64,000 nucleotides of DNA from Sphingobacterium lumbrici (GTDB lineage: Bacteria; Bacteroidota; Bacteroidia; Sphingobacteriales; Sphingobacteriaceae), in NCBI RefSeq assembly GCF_006476045.1, contig NZ_SRZY01000023.1:372001-436000 (forward strand), read 5' to 3'. The notes below the pieces were generated by a model. It was not told where the DNA came from and made no database searches. It worked only from the letters and a program-made list of their open reading frames with translations. Made by a program: the position numbers and the translations under genes. This document shows positions 25,836-35,849 of this stretch, one piece after another (position 1 is the first letter of the stretch; the number at the start of each line of letters is the position of its first letter).

Positions 25836-25843
25836 TTTTAAAT

Positions 25844-26470
25844 CTATTTGTATTTTAAGATGAGTTCGGCCCGGCTATTGACCTGCAGCTTGGCATAGAT
25901 ATTACGAATATGGAACTTAACGGTATCTACACTGACAAAGATCTGCTCGGCGACTTTTTTGTAGGAGAGGCCTTGTTGCAACAGGGCGACTATTTCGATC
26001 TCCCGTGGGGTTAGCTGTTCAATGCGGGCATTACTCCGCTTGTTCAGGTGGGGATTAAAATGCTCGAATACCAAGCGGGCAACTTGCGGACTCATGACTG
26101 AACCGCCTTTCATTACCTCAAGCAGGCGCTCTTCGACCTCGAACAGGGGGGTACTCTTCAGCAGGTATCCGGATGCACCGGCACACAGGGCCTGAAACAG
26201 GTTGTCCCGATCGTCAAAAACCGTAAACATAACAACCTGTGTGGCGCTCGACTTCTTTTTAATATACCAGGTGATTTCGATACCCGATTTTCCGGGCAGG
26301 CCGATATCGCACAGGAATACATCGATCTCCTGCTTTTGCCAAACGGCAACAAGTGCATCAAATGAGTTGGCCGAAACCACAAGCTCAAAATGTGGGGAGG
26401 TAGAAAAAAAATTGACCAGGGAGTCCAAAACGGGTTGCCGATCTTCTACTATTGCTAAGCGGTATTTCAT
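25844..26470 (-). CDS. NarL/FixJ-type two-component response regulator
   Basis: 208 residues. Receiver domain 1-120: acidic E9-D10, phosphoacceptor D55 in FLCDIGLPG, MFTVFDD with the conserved Thr, and K104 in GYLLKST. A LuxR-type helix-turn-helix fills 145-205: LTPREIEIVALLQQGLSYKK, VAEQIFVSVDTVKFHIRNIY. Together with the histidine kinase two genes upstream it forms a normal NarL-type pair. The palindromic sites before cpsB and the exopolysaccharide operon are the obvious candidate targets, as LuxR-type dimers bind such inverted repeats; this is inference from position. Confidence 0.93.
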   Translation of the reverse strand: MKYRLAIVEDRQPVLDSLVNFFSTSPHFELVVSANSFDALVAVWQKQEIDVFLCDIGLPGKSGIEITWYIKKKSSATQVVMFTVFDDRDNLFQALCAGASGYLLKSTPLFEVEERLLEVMKGGSVMSPQVARLVFEHFNPHLNKRSNARIEQLTPREIEIVALLQQGLSYKKVAEQIFVSVDTVKFHIRNIYAKLQVNSRAELILKYK

Positions 26471-26510
26471 ATTTGGCAGTGAGTGGTGAGTAATGAGTAT
26501 TAAGTAGAGG

Positions 26511-26567
26511 GTATTTGCGAATTTGCGTATCTGCGAATTTGCCTACGTACGGATTTGCCTACGTGCG
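26511..26567. repeat. 3.5 copies of a 16-base tandem repeat
   Basis: Units at 26552-26567, 26536-26551, 26520-26535 and a partial at 26511-26519, with core AATTTGCCTACGTACG and small changes. The array covers the last codons and stop of the 7TM gene and the spacer before the response regulator. Copy-number change would alter the end of the 7TM protein or the spacing between the genes. Confidence 0.7.
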
Positions 26568-27325
26568 ATGAAGGGGCGGAATGCCACACTCACAAAGATC
26601 CATATACTAAACAATAGAAAGAACAGACTTACCCATACCAGTTGACTGGTGTTCTTTAAAATAAAAGAGCCTTGCATCTCGTTGAAGAGTATGGTCACAA
26701 TAAGTCCACTTTGTAGAAGCAGGTGGAGGGAATACAGAATTGAAAAGATAACCGCCGAATATCTCGCGCTTGCGCCAATCCGACTTTCTCTGGGATCGAA
26801 CAGATAAAAAAGCCGCCACTGTGCCATCAGATACACAAAGGCCAACGCAAACTTAACAAGGTAATGCCATTTCTGGTCTATGAATCCGTAACTGTGCTTA
26901 AAACCCATCTGTAGATCAACAACAACAATTTCTAACAATGCAACCTGCTCTTCGCGACTGGCCAGGGCATAAGGAATCACATCTACTACACCAAATGCAA
27001 ATGGCAGGAGATGCACAGCCCAATATTTCGAAATTTTGGCCCCAGGAGAAAGAGTGAACAGGGTATAATAATATGCACAGGGTGCGATGAGGTAGTACAA
27101 CGGGATACCTTTGTTGTACAGTTCAGGGAAAAGTCGAATGTATCCGGTAAAAATAAACACGTAAATGACTGCATGCCAAAACATGGCGATAGCAGCCAGG
27201 CAGAGCAATTGCTCTGCACGTTGCCGGCGTCGCTCTTTATTCAGCAAGCGCAAGACGATGCCCAGAAAGCTTAACACCGAGCCCAATATGGCGAAAGATA
27301 ATGCTAGTGTATAGGTTAGATCCAT
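26543..27325 (-). CDS. 7TM membrane protein, sensor-like domain without DNA-binding part
   Basis: 260 residues with about seven hydrophobic segments (near 7-26, 40-60, 78-95, 104-122, 157-176, 190-212, 228-248). LYYLIAPCAYYYTLF is the recurring segment of N-terminal 7TM domains of AraC-type regulators in this phylum, but here the chain ends after the last membrane segment (FRPFIARRQIRT) and has no AraC part. It begins one base after the kinase stop and precedes the response regulator, so it is probably part of the signalling unit. It could be an accessory sensor; nothing proves this. Confidence 0.78.
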   Translation of the reverse strand: MDLTYTLALSFAILGSVLSFLGIVLRLLNKERRRQRAEQLLCLAAIAMFWHAVIYVFIFTGYIRLFPELYNKGIPLYYLIAPCAYYYTLFTLSPGAKISKYWAVHLLPFAFGVVDVIPYALASREEQVALLEIVVVDLQMGFKHSYGFIDQKWHYLVKFALAFVYLMAQWRLFYLFDPRESRIGASARYSAVIFSILYSLHLLLQSGLIVTILFNEMQGSFILKNTSQLVWVSLFFLLFSIWIFVSVAFRPFIARRQIRT

Positions 27326-27326
27326 A

Positions 27327-30299
27327 TTATCTTCGGTTTAAAGAGTCTAAAATAGTAGTTAATAGCCCGGAGCGGACAGGAACGGACACTTCTACGACGT
27401 AGCCCTCGGTGGTAAATTCCGAAACAAAAGTCGCACCAATCTGCTCGGCACGTATTTGCATATTCCGTTGCCCCTGCCCCACACGCATCTGTGCGTTATC
27501 TTCGATCTTGGCGGGTACATGTCCTGTATTCTTCACAACCATATCAATAGTCCCGGGTAAGACATGGAGTTTGATGTATATCTCGCCGGGGGCGGCATGT
27601 TTGCAAATATTGTGTAGCGCTTCTTTGTAAATGAGGTAGAGACTTTGCCGTACCGTCTGTCGCATTTTTCGTTCATACCGATGATTCATATCAAATGTAA
27701 TCGGCATGCCTAATGGCTCAATCATCTGTCCGGCAAGGTATTTCATCCGATCGCCCAAGCTCCCTTTTTCATTATTCCTGGAATCGATCGCCCATATAAT
27801 GTCATCCATCATCTGTATCGCCTCCCGGCTATAGTTACCAATGGCCTCCCCGGGTTTTTCATGCTTACCTACCCGACCCATACGAAGCAGATCGGCCTGC
27901 ATGGATATACCGGTAAGCAGCCCTCCTACTTCATCATGCAGATCGCGGGAAATCTGCTTTCTTAACCGCTTTTCGCCTTTTGCTCTACTGGATCTTTCAT
28001 AGAGAATAAAACTCGTCAAGCCGGCTATAAAAGTCAGAATCAATACATAAAACCCCATTGTCTCTGTAAAATTCGGCTTTTTGTAGAGGAGCCAATTCAG
28101 CTCATTGCTCCCCCCCTCATTACCTGCCAGTACCCTAACCGACACATGGTACTGACCTGTGGATAAACCCGAAAGATTGATTTGACCAGATGCGGGCATC
28201 GGTTGGTATCCTTCCATAAGGGGCACGATACGATACTCCATGCGGTAGGCCTGCCGGTATTGGTCCAAGTGTGCAAAATCCATCGAGAACCACACCGCAT
28301 CGGCGGACATATAAATGGTATCTGTTAACTCTTGGGCAGCGTAGCTATGCCGGTATCGGTTCGAACGCTTGCCGATATGAATACCCACGAGTAGGGGGGC
28401 AGGTACGTAAAACTGATTAACCAGGGTTAGCAGTGCCGAAGGGTCAAATGCAATGTATCCGCCTGTACCGCCCATAAAAAGACGATCGGCTTTCTTATCG
28501 TAGTATATCGCCTGATGATTAAATTCTTCGAAAGGGAGCCCATCGCTATCGTAATAACTATATACCTGCCCGCGTTGCGTGCGTACCGACAGGCCTTCGT
28601 GGGTACCCATAAAAAGGGCACCATCGACCCAGGCCAACTGGTACACTGTATTACTTGCCAATCCATTTTTCTGATCGACGGACAGAGCCTGATTGTACTT
28701 ATCCAGGACTATAAGCCCCCGACCTTTGGTAGCGAGATAGGTGTTTTCGCCCTGATGCAGGTGTGTATAAATATTTAGTTTGGAATAGTCTGCCGGATAA
28801 ATTTTCTGCAATTGGCCTGCTCGCCACAGGTAGTAGCCATTTTCTGTCGTGAAGGATATGGCTTCGCCTTTCACCCCTATTGACATGATCCGCATGCCCT
28901 TGCTAAAGAATCCGATCTTACGATCCATAAGAGGTGTCACGATGCCCGAAGCAATGGCGTAACTCCATATTCCATTGGAAGTCCCCACCAGCAGAGTATC
29001 GGCACCCTGCATCAGCATACAAAAGGCCATAGAAGAGAATTCCTTATTCCAGATTGCCGGTACTTCTAACGGTGCCTTTGTGATCCGCCCATCGCTAAGG
29101 AATCCCAGGAAATCACCTTCTAATGCTATACAGGTGGTATCGGCATTGTGTTCGAGAAAAGCGTAATAATTATTTTCGGGGGCTTCGGTATAGGTACGCC
29201 TATCACCTTGAAGTGTCATGAGATCTAAATAGCCGTATCCACCGAAATAGTACTTGTCGTGCTGCCGGATCATTCCTCTGGAACTTCCGCTCTCTACAAA
29301 ATCAAAATTGATTTTGGCCCGGAATACGCTATAGAGACCTTCATCTGTCGAGAGAAGCCACTCGTCTCCGGCTCGTTGCCAACCATTCAGCTTCCTGTAA
29401 AGTACATCTTCTTCGAGACGATGCCGCTCTTCGGCTAATAATACGAATGCCGTGTCTCTACTGTATTCAAAATAGCGCCCATTTTTATAGAATATCTTTA
29501 CACGGTCCTTTTCGGTGAAAGACCAGTGGCTCCAATTCGTGAAGTCGTGGGTCACACTGCCACGCAAGCCGGACAATCTAAACTGTTGGCTGTCGAAAAT
29601 ATAGTAGCCGTATTTGTAATTGCGTATGAGTACTCCTCCCTTGAGGGGCAGCAGGTCCTCAACATAGTCAAACACCTCGGCGGGAATGGCTTTGAGCCGG
29701 CGCTTGTAGGTGTGCAGATCCATGTTATAAAGCTTCCCGTTAAACGCCAGCCATACCTGATCGTGATCGGCAACGAAAAGACGTCCCACGGTTCTTCTTC
29801 CTTTGCCCTGTTGGGGGTCAAAATAAAAGAGGAAGGTTTTGTGTTTTTCGTGGATCTGCCACACCATTCCCGTTTCGGTAGCGACAAAGAATGCGTCTCC
29901 CCGGTTAAACAGGCCTACAGCTCCAAGATTTTTTATTCCTTGCACATAGGAAGCGTGTCGGACAAATGACCAGCTATTGATATCAAATACGAGAAGACCA
30001 TTGCGCGTGTTGAGCCACAGCCTGCCCCATGGATCTGCTGCCATAGACTTTACTTCATCATAGGGCAGCGACTGCGCATAAAGCTTGGCAAAGGGTATGA
30101 CATTGACACCATCGTATCGATAGAGTTGACCGCCCGACAGGAGCCAGATCAGACCGGTTTGGTCTTTAACGGCAGCACGAATCATGCTATGCGACTTGTC
30201 TACACCTGCTAACACCTGCGTATAGCGATAGGGCGAAGCCTCCATCGAAAGGGGAAACAGGCAAAGCACAACCCACAAAAAGAGCAGCAAACGTGGCAT
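27327..30299 (-). CDS. Histidine kinase with periplasmic two-blade propeller (Reg_prop/Y_Y_Y) sensor
   Basis: 990 residues from the ATG at 30299, which starts a clean signal peptide; a GTG at 30323 is possible. The periplasmic part (about 25-690) repeats Reg_prop blades (DQTGLIWLLSGGQLYRYDG, DPWGRLWLNTRNGLLVFD). A Y_Y_Y-type domain follows (about 700-760), then one membrane segment (FYVLILTFIAGLTSFILYE). The HisKA_3 domain has RDLHDEVGG with H788 as phosphorylated histidine, and the ATPase domain has KEALHNICKHA and MRVGQGQRNMQIRAEQIGA. This is the classic Bacteroidota carbohydrate-sensing kinase, but without the fused receiver and AraC parts: it uses a separate LuxR-type regulator. The 7TM gene follows after one base. 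Confidence 0.93.
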   Translation of the reverse strand: MPRLLLFLWVVLCLFPLSMEASPYRYTQVLAGVDKSHSMIRAAVKDQTGLIWLLSGGQLYRYDGVNVIPFAKLYAQSLPYDEVKSMAADPWGRLWLNTRNGLLVFDINSWSFVRHASYVQGIKNLGAVGLFNRGDAFFVATETGMVWQIHEKHKTFLFYFDPQQGKGRRTVGRLFVADHDQVWLAFNGKLYNMDLHTYKRRLKAIPAEVFDYVEDLLPLKGGVLIRNYKYGYYIFDSQQFRLSGLRGSVTHDFTNWSHWSFTEKDRVKIFYKNGRYFEYSRDTAFVLLAEERHRLEEDVLYRKLNGWQRAGDEWLLSTDEGLYSVFRAKINFDFVESGSSRGMIRQHDKYYFGGYGYLDLMTLQGDRRTYTEAPENNYYAFLEHNADTTCIALEGDFLGFLSDGRITKAPLEVPAIWNKEFSSMAFCMLMQGADTLLVGTSNGIWSYAIASGIVTPLMDRKIGFFSKGMRIMSIGVKGEAISFTTENGYYLWRAGQLQKIYPADYSKLNIYTHLHQGENTYLATKGRGLIVLDKYNQALSVDQKNGLASNTVYQLAWVDGALFMGTHEGLSVRTQRGQVYSYYDSDGLPFEEFNHQAIYYDKKADRLFMGGTGGYIAFDPSALLTLVNQFYVPAPLLVGIHIGKRSNRYRHSYAAQELTDTIYMSADAVWFSMDFAHLDQYRQAYRMEYRIVPLMEGYQPMPASGQINLSGLSTGQYHVSVRVLAGNEGGSNELNWLLYKKPNFTETMGFYVLILTFIAGLTSFILYERSSRAKGEKRLRKQISRDLHDEVGGLLTGISMQADLLRMGRVGKHEKPGEAIGNYSREAIQMMDDIIWAIDSRNNEKGSLGDRMKYLAGQMIEPLGMPITFDMNHRYERKMRQTVRQSLYLIYKEALHNICKHAAPGEIYIKLHVLPGTIDMVVKNTGHVPAKIEDNAQMRVGQGQRNMQIRAEQIGATFVSEFTTEGYVVEVSVPVRSGLLTTILDSLNRR

Positions 30300-30455
30300 A
30301 TCGGTATTTATCTTAATGATCACTTAGGGTGTACGGTTACTAAATTAGTTTTTCTAATGACACACAATTACAGACATGACCGTCCGCTGGATATACCGTA
30401 AGTATATGCACGTAAGTAAAGGTCTGTGTATTTTTCCATCCGGCAAATTGGAATT

Positions 30456-30463
30456 CAAATCTA
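30456..30463 (-). promoter_or_regulatory. Candidate -7 box of the sensor operon
   Basis: TAGATTTG on the minus strand fits TAnnTTTG, about 160 bases before the kinase start, in a 284-base spacer to typA. No clear -33 element. A second AAATTTG lies 8 bases away, so the exact start is uncertain. Confidence 0.4.
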
Positions 30464-30555
30464 ATCAAATTTGGATTGATATATAGCGAAATTAAAAGAT
30501 CTTTTTTAAACTTTGTCGTGCTTTAGCTACAAAAAAGGAGAGCGTTAAAACAAAA

Positions 30556-30582
30556 AAAGCCTTCGAGAAGATCGAAGGCTTT
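30556..30582 (-). terminator. Terminator of typA
   Basis: Stem AAAGCCTTCGA / TCGAAGGCTTT with loop GAAGA, continued by T-rich sequence on the minus strand, 26 bases after the typA stop. Confidence 0.9.
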
Positions 30583-30607
30583 AATATGTGTATATTTCAA
30601 TAAACGC

Positions 30608-32413
30608 TTATTGGAATTTCTTAGCATTTACTTTACGCTCATTCTCTGTAAGGTAGATTTTACGTAAACGGATAGATTGAGGTGTTACCTCGATGTATTC
30701 GTCTGCCTGGATATACTCCATCGATTCTTCTAACGAAAATTTGATCGCCGGAGCAATACGTGTATTGTCATCCGTACCGGAAGCACGCATATTGGTCAAT
30801 TGCTTACCTTTCGTGATGTTAATCGTTAAATCGTTGTCACGGATGTGCTCTCCTAGGATCTGTCCTTCGTAAATATCTACTCCCGGATCTACAAAGAATT
30901 TACCACGATCTTGTAATTTATCAATCGAGTAAGCTGTGGTAGTACCTTTGTCCAAAGAGATCAATACACCGTGCAGACGTCCAGGGATTGTACCTCTCCA
31001 AGGCTCGTATCCTTTTAAACGGTGTGCCATTACAGCCTCTCCTGCTGTGGCTGTCAATACGTTGTTACGTAGACCGATGATACCACGGGAAGGGATTTCG
31101 AACTCTAGGTGTTGCATTTCGCCTTTGGTCTCCATAATCAATAGCTCGCCCTTACGTTGGGTTACTAATTCGATTACTTTACCCGAAACTTCAGCAGGAA
31201 CGTCAACCACCAATACTTCGATAGGCTCACATTTTTTACCGTCAATTTCTTTAACAATTACCTGCGGCTGACCTACTTGTAATTCGTATCCTTCGCGACG
31301 CATTGTTTCGATCAATACGGATAAATGCAGAATACCACGTCCGTATACCAACCAGGCATCCGGGGATTCGGTAGGAACCACACGAAGGGCTAAATTTTTC
31401 TCTAATTCTTTTTGAAGGCGATCGTGAATGTGACGGGAAGTCACCAATTTACCTTCTTTACCGAAGAATGGGGAGTTGTTGATCGTGAACAACATATTCA
31501 TCGTAGGCTCATCGATATGGATAACCTCCAATTGCTCCGGATTATCAAAATCAGCAATCGTATCACCAATATCAAATCCTTCGATACCGACTACAGCACA
31601 GATATCACCACAAGCTACTTCGGTAACGCGACGACGACCCAGGCCTTCAAAAGTATGTAATTCTTTAACACGGGATTTAACGATTTTACCATCACGTTTC
31701 ATCAAAGAGATAGGTTGATTTTCTTTGATTGTACCACGTGCCACACGACCAATCGCAATACGACCTACGAAAGTAGAGTAATCTAACGAAGTAATCTGCA
31801 TTTGTAATGTTCCTTCTACAAATGGTGAAGGCGGGAAGTGATCTATGATCGCATCCAATAATTCAGATACATCTTCTTTTGGTTCTTTCCAATCGGTTGA
31901 CATCCAACCTTGTTTCGACGAACCGTATAATACAGGGAATGCCAATTGCTCTTCTGTAGCATCTAAGCTAAAGAACAGATCAAATACATTCTCGTAAACT
32001 TCTTCAGGACGACAGTTTTCTTTGTCTACTTTATTGACAACAACCAATGGTTTCAGACCTAAAGCCAAAGCTTTTTGTGTCACGAAACGTGTTTGCGGCA
32101 TCGGGCCTTCAAAAGCATCTACCAATAACACAACACCATCAGCCATTTTTAATACGCGCTCTACCTCACCACCGAAATCGGCGTGACCAGGAGTATCAAT
32201 AACGTTGATTTTTACACCTTTATATTGTACAGATACATTCTTAGCAACGATCGTAATACCGCGCTCCCGTTCCAGATCATTGTTATCTAGAATTAAATCA
32301 CCTGTACCGTCATTATCTCTGAAAAGATTTGTGAAGTGTAAGATTTTGTCTACCAGCGTAGTTTTACCGTGATCGACGTGAGCGATAATCGCTATATTTC
32401 TGATATTTTGCAT
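30608..32413 (-). CDS. typA: Ribosome-associated GTPase TypA/BipA
   Basis: 601 residues. Translation-factor GTPase acting in ribosome assembly and stress or cold growth. G motifs: AHVDHGKTT (G1, residues 11-19), RERGITI (G2 region), [12 protein letters not shown] (G3), NKVDKE (G4) and GSSKQG (G5 region). Then EF-Tu-like domain 2, EF-G-like domain 3, [20 protein letters not shown] and the TypA-specific C-terminal domain ending in [12 protein letters not shown]. Length is normal and no defect is seen. Confidence 0.97.
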   Translation of the reverse strand: MQNIRNIAIIAHVDHGKTTLVDKILHFTNLFRDNDGTGDLILDNNDLERERGITIVAKNVSVQYKGVKINVIDTPGHADFGGEVERVLKMADGVVLLVDAFEGPMPQTRFVTQKALALGLKPLVVVNKVDKENCRPEEVYENVFDLFFSLDATEEQLAFPVLYGSSKQGWMSTDWKEPKEDVSELLDAIIDHFPPSPFVEGTLQMQITSLDYSTFVGRIAIGRVARGTIKENQPISLMKRDGKIVKSRVKELHTFEGLGRRRVTEVACGDICAVVGIEGFDIGDTIADFDNPEQLEVIHIDEPTMNMLFTINNSPFFGKEGKLVTSRHIHDRLQKELEKNLALRVVPTESPDAWLVYGRGILHLSVLIETMRREGYELQVGQPQVIVKEIDGKKCEPIEVLVVDVPAEVSGKVIELVTQRKGELLIMETKGEMQHLEFEIPSRGIIGLRNNVLTATAGEAVMAHRLKGYEPWRGTIPGRLHGVLISLDKGTTTAYSIDKLQDRGKFFVDPGVDIYEGQILGEHIRDNDLTINITKGKQLTNMRASGTDDNTRIAPAIKFSLEESMEYIQADEYIEVTPQSIRLRKIYLTENERKVNAKKFQ

Positions 32414-32719
32414 TTAGCAACGATATTATATAAAAATTTGAGGTGCAAAGATATGAATTTTGAACCTCACTTTTAAATATTTAGCGTGAATATTTTGTTA
32501 GTTTTTTGTTTACCTCTACTAAAAAACCCGGAAACAACCGACTGAATACCTGCCAATTAAAGGTTGAGGGCATTTTTTTTACAAAAATCAATCTGCAATT
32601 ATTTTAACATTTTTCAGAAATCCGCTGTCCTCAAAGGTCTACAAAGCCCCTCATAAACTGGTTTACAGCTATTGGAAGCCACTGACTTCGGGTAGTCGTA
32701 GGTTCTCAGGGCGCAAAAT
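32414..32719 (-). promoter_or_regulatory. typA promoter region
   Basis: Just over 300 gene-free bases. On the minus strand TATCTTTG (32453-32446) is a clean -7 box 33 bases before the typA ATG. The other half, next to radA, shows no terminator-like hairpin. Confidence 0.55.
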
Positions 32720-34099
32720 CTATCCAAATAAAGCGCTGAACAGATTCTCTAACGTGGCCATAGGCCGGATAGCGATATCATACTTTTTGACATCCAGTCC
32801 TTTTACATTGTATTTGGAAATAAATATACCGTCAAAACCTAGTTTTTCGGCTTCGGCTATGCGCTGTTCAATGCGGTTGACGGCACGGATCTCCCCGGAT
32901 AAACCGACTTCTCCTGCAAAAGTAACATTCGTTGGCAACGGGATATCCTGCTGAGAAGATATCAGCGCCGCTATAACGGCTAAATCTATGGCGGGATCTT
33001 CGACCCGAATACCCCCGGCGATATTTAAGAATACATCCTGTGCACTCAGACGAAATCCAAACCGCTTTTCGAGCACGGCCAACAACATACTCAATCGCTT
33101 CGCATCAAAGCCTGTAGTGGTACGCTGTGGTGTTCCAAACGCCGAATTACTAACCAACGCCTGTACTTCGATCATCAACGGTCTGATGCCCTCTAACATG
33201 GCCGCAATGGCTACACCGCTGACGGGTTCTTCCCGTTGCGACATCATAATTTCGGATGGATTAGATACTTCGCGCAATCCGGAACCCTGCATTTCATAAA
33301 TCCCTAATTCGGAAGAGGATCCAAAACGATTTTTTACGGAACGGAGAATCCGGTACACATGATGACGGTCTCCTTCAAACTGCAGCACGGTATCGACCAT
33401 GTGTTCTAACACTTTTGGTCCTGCAATAGCACCATCTTTGGTGATATGTCCTACGATAAATACAGGTGTGCTGGTTTCTTTGGCAAAGCGTAGCAATTCT
33501 GCGGTACATTCACGGACCTGGGAAACTGAACCGGGTGCTGACTCGATCTGCGATGAATGGAGTGTCTGAATGGAATCAATAACAATAATATTGGGCGCTA
33601 TAATCTCAATCTGCTTGAATATATTCTGTGTAGATGTCTCTGTAAGGATATAGCAGTTCGCTTTGGAATGTTGTACTAATCGCTCGGCGCGCATTTTAAT
33701 CTGTTGCTCACTTTCTTCGCCCGATATATACAGTGTTTTGACCTGCGGTATATTCAAGGCAAGCTGTAACATCAAGGTGGATTTACCGATACCGGGCTCT
33801 CCTCCAATCAAGACGAGCGACCCGGGGACTATCCCCCCTCCCAACACCCGATTGAACTCTTTGTCGGGCGTGGCCAACCGATGTTCGTCCTGATACACAA
33901 TTTCATGTATGATCGCTGCTTTGTTGGCTCGTTTAGAAGAGGTAGCGGAACTCCGCCATTCGGGCACTTTGGAACTGGATTTTTCGACAACTTCCTCTAC
34001 AAAAGAATGCCATTGCTTACAGGAGGGGCACTGCCCAAGCCATTTTGCGGATTCATAGCCACAGGATTGACAGAAGTATGCTGATTTTGATTTTGCCAT
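32720..34099 (-). CDS. radA: DNA repair protein RadA
   Basis: 459 residues. An N-terminal C4 zinc finger (YFCQSCGYESAKWLGQCPSC), a RecA-like core with Walker A GGEPGIGKST, the RadA-specific KNRFGSSSELG motif, and a C-terminal Lon-protease-like domain (GGIRVEDPAIDLAVIAAL, FAGEVGLSGEIRAV). It helps process branched recombination intermediates. All parts are intact. xseB lies 50 bases downstream of its start on the other side, read leftward, but transcribed independently or as one run with xseA/xseB. Confidence 0.96.
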   Translation of the reverse strand: MAKSKSAYFCQSCGYESAKWLGQCPSCKQWHSFVEEVVEKSSSKVPEWRSSATSSKRANKAAIIHEIVYQDEHRLATPDKEFNRVLGGGIVPGSLVLIGGEPGIGKSTLMLQLALNIPQVKTLYISGEESEQQIKMRAERLVQHSKANCYILTETSTQNIFKQIEIIAPNIIVIDSIQTLHSSQIESAPGSVSQVRECTAELLRFAKETSTPVFIVGHITKDGAIAGPKVLEHMVDTVLQFEGDRHHVYRILRSVKNRFGSSSELGIYEMQGSGLREVSNPSEIMMSQREEPVSGVAIAAMLEGIRPLMIEVQALVSNSAFGTPQRTTTGFDAKRLSMLLAVLEKRFGFRLSAQDVFLNIAGGIRVEDPAIDLAVIAALISSQQDIPLPTNVTFAGEVGLSGEIRAVNRIEQRIAEAEKLGFDGIFISKYNVKGLDVKKYDIAIRPMATLENLFSALFG

Positions 34100-34149
34100 T
34101 GTACGAAAATACTAAAAAAATGAAGCGCTTTAGGGATAAAACTTAAACA

Positions 34150-34386
34150 CTATTCCTCTTCCGGCGTTTCGGAATCCGATTGCGGAAGCTCTTCGGTAAG
34201 TTCTGCTAATAGCTTGTCTACTTCTGCTTCCGTGGCGGTAAGTTTCATTTTGCAAACGGCAATTAATTGAGAAGCCCGTTTTATTTTTTCGGAAAGCTCG
34301 TCGACATTTACTTTCCCCGTTTCTATTTCAGCTACAATGATTTGTAACTCTTCAAAAGCTTCTGTATAGGTATAACTATTGGCCAT
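34150..34386 (-). CDS. xseB: Exodeoxyribonuclease VII small subunit
   Basis: 78 residues, helical: YTEAFEELQIIVAEIETGKV followed by VDELSEKIKRASQLIAVCK is the XseB signature. It forms the multi-copy small subunit of exonuclease VII. It overlaps the end of xseA by 11 bases, so the two are translated together. Confidence 0.93.
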   Translation of the reverse strand: MANSYTYTEAFEELQIIVAEIETGKVNVDELSEKIKRASQLIAVCKMKLTATEAEVDKLLAELTEELPQSDSETPEEE

Positions 34387-35647
34387 GATCTTCTTCTTTA
34401 TGTGTAACTGTGCCGGTAATTTTTCCGTCTATAAAAATGGTTTCTATTTGATCTCCCTCTTGTAATTGATTGATATGGGTGACAATTTTTCCATTCGATC
34501 GGGTAATACTAAACCCTCTTTTTAATAATTGTGCTGGATCGGCTAATTTAACGAGTCGGTCGAGATGTTTGAGGCTGACGCGCTTCTCTCGTAAGAATTG
34601 ATCGCTAAAGAGCTGCAAACGCTGCGTAAATATCTGTATGCCGTGTTTTTCGGATGCAATTTTATTTTTACTGCTCCAGCTGATCCGCTGCATCGACTGT
34701 GCGATTGTATTCCGCTCCCGCAAAAAATGCTGTTTGGAAAAATAAATAAGTTTCTCCCGGGATTGGTCCAGTGGGATAGCGAAGTTGTGGAATTTCTGGA
34801 TTAGAAAATCAGCAAGTTCACTTGGGGTTATCGCATTTTTATAGGCTACCATTTCACTTACTGTTTCATTTGTCGAATGACCGATACCTGTTAATATAGG
34901 CAATGGGAATATGGCAATAGCTTTGGCAAGCAAGTAATTGTTGTAGCTGGAAAGGCCAACCTCGCCTCCCCCTCCACGGATAATGGCAACCGCATCATAT
35001 TTATCTGTGCGCTCGGCTAATATGCTGAGCTGTTTGATGATGGAAGGAATCGATTTATCGCCCTGTAAAAGTGCCGGATATAGGGTTGTTTCAAAGCGGT
35101 ACCCCCAGGGATTGTTATTGATGATTTTGTAAAAATCGGATAAGCCTTTACTCGTTTCGACAGAAATAATGGCTAAGCGTTTGGGAACTGCTGGAAAGGG
35201 TAGCTTTTTATTGGTATCGAAAATACCTTCTTGCTGTAGCTTCAGGATACTCTCCTTTTTCTCACGCTCCAGTTCTCCCAATACAAATGTGGGATCAATA
35301 TCGACGATTCGAAGGCTTAGACCATACATGGGATCGTACGAGATGCCGGCTTGAAACAGCATGGTAATTCCATCCCGCAATGGCTCGTTAAGCAGCTTGA
35401 TAAATTGTTGATTGATGCGTTGAAAATCGGTTTTCCAAAGGATGGAGCGTATTTCAGCCACTATTTTGCCGTCTTTCTTTTCAACCAGTTCAGGATAGCA
35501 ATGTCCGGAGTGTGAATAATGGTTTAATTTATTCATTTCGGCTTTGATCCAATACAAATTCTTATAGCGATCCGCAATTGTTTTCTGAATACTGCGTGTT
35601 ACTTCTAGTAAAGAAAAAATGGTTTTGCTGTCAATAACCTCCGGCAT
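34376..35647 (-). CDS. xseA: Exodeoxyribonuclease VII large subunit
   Basis: 423 residues from the ATG at 35647 (a TTG at 35653 would add two). N-terminal OB-fold with WIKAEMNKLNHYSHSGHCYP, then the nuclease core VPKRLAIISVETSKGLSDFY, AIIRGGGGEVGLSSYNNYLL and LPILTGIGHSTNETVSEMVA, then a coiled coil and RGFSITRSNGKIV at the end. It degrades single-stranded DNA with XseB in repair. Confidence 0.95.
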   Translation of the reverse strand: MPEVIDSKTIFSLLEVTRSIQKTIADRYKNLYWIKAEMNKLNHYSHSGHCYPELVEKKDGKIVAEIRSILWKTDFQRINQQFIKLLNEPLRDGITMLFQAGISYDPMYGLSLRIVDIDPTFVLGELEREKKESILKLQQEGIFDTNKKLPFPAVPKRLAIISVETSKGLSDFYKIINNNPWGYRFETTLYPALLQGDKSIPSIIKQLSILAERTDKYDAVAIIRGGGGEVGLSSYNNYLLAKAIAIFPLPILTGIGHSTNETVSEMVAYKNAITPSELADFLIQKFHNFAIPLDQSREKLIYFSKQHFLRERNTIAQSMQRISWSSKNKIASEKHGIQIFTQRLQLFSDQFLREKRVSLKHLDRLVKLADPAQLLKRGFSITRSNGKIVTHINQLQEGDQIETIFIDGKITGTVTHKEEDHGQ

Positions 35648-35849
35648 AACCAAACTTAGCTAAAATGTGTTAAACTTTCGAATACATGACAAAAAAAAGA
35701 TTGAGGGAGGTTAAGATAGGGGACATTTAAATGATATCATCAAACCTTCCCGGCTGTTGTTCACTGCTTAGAAAGGAGATGATTGTAAGAAGCAAAAACA
35801 TGCAGCTTCATGCGGTTTTATTGCTAAATTTACTTCAAGAAGCAAAACT

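Noticed and set aside
25806..25840. Palindrome as terminator of the LuxR-type regulator
   Set aside because: On the minus strand no T-run follows the stem, and the same element at 15614-15635 has no gene ending next to it on that side.
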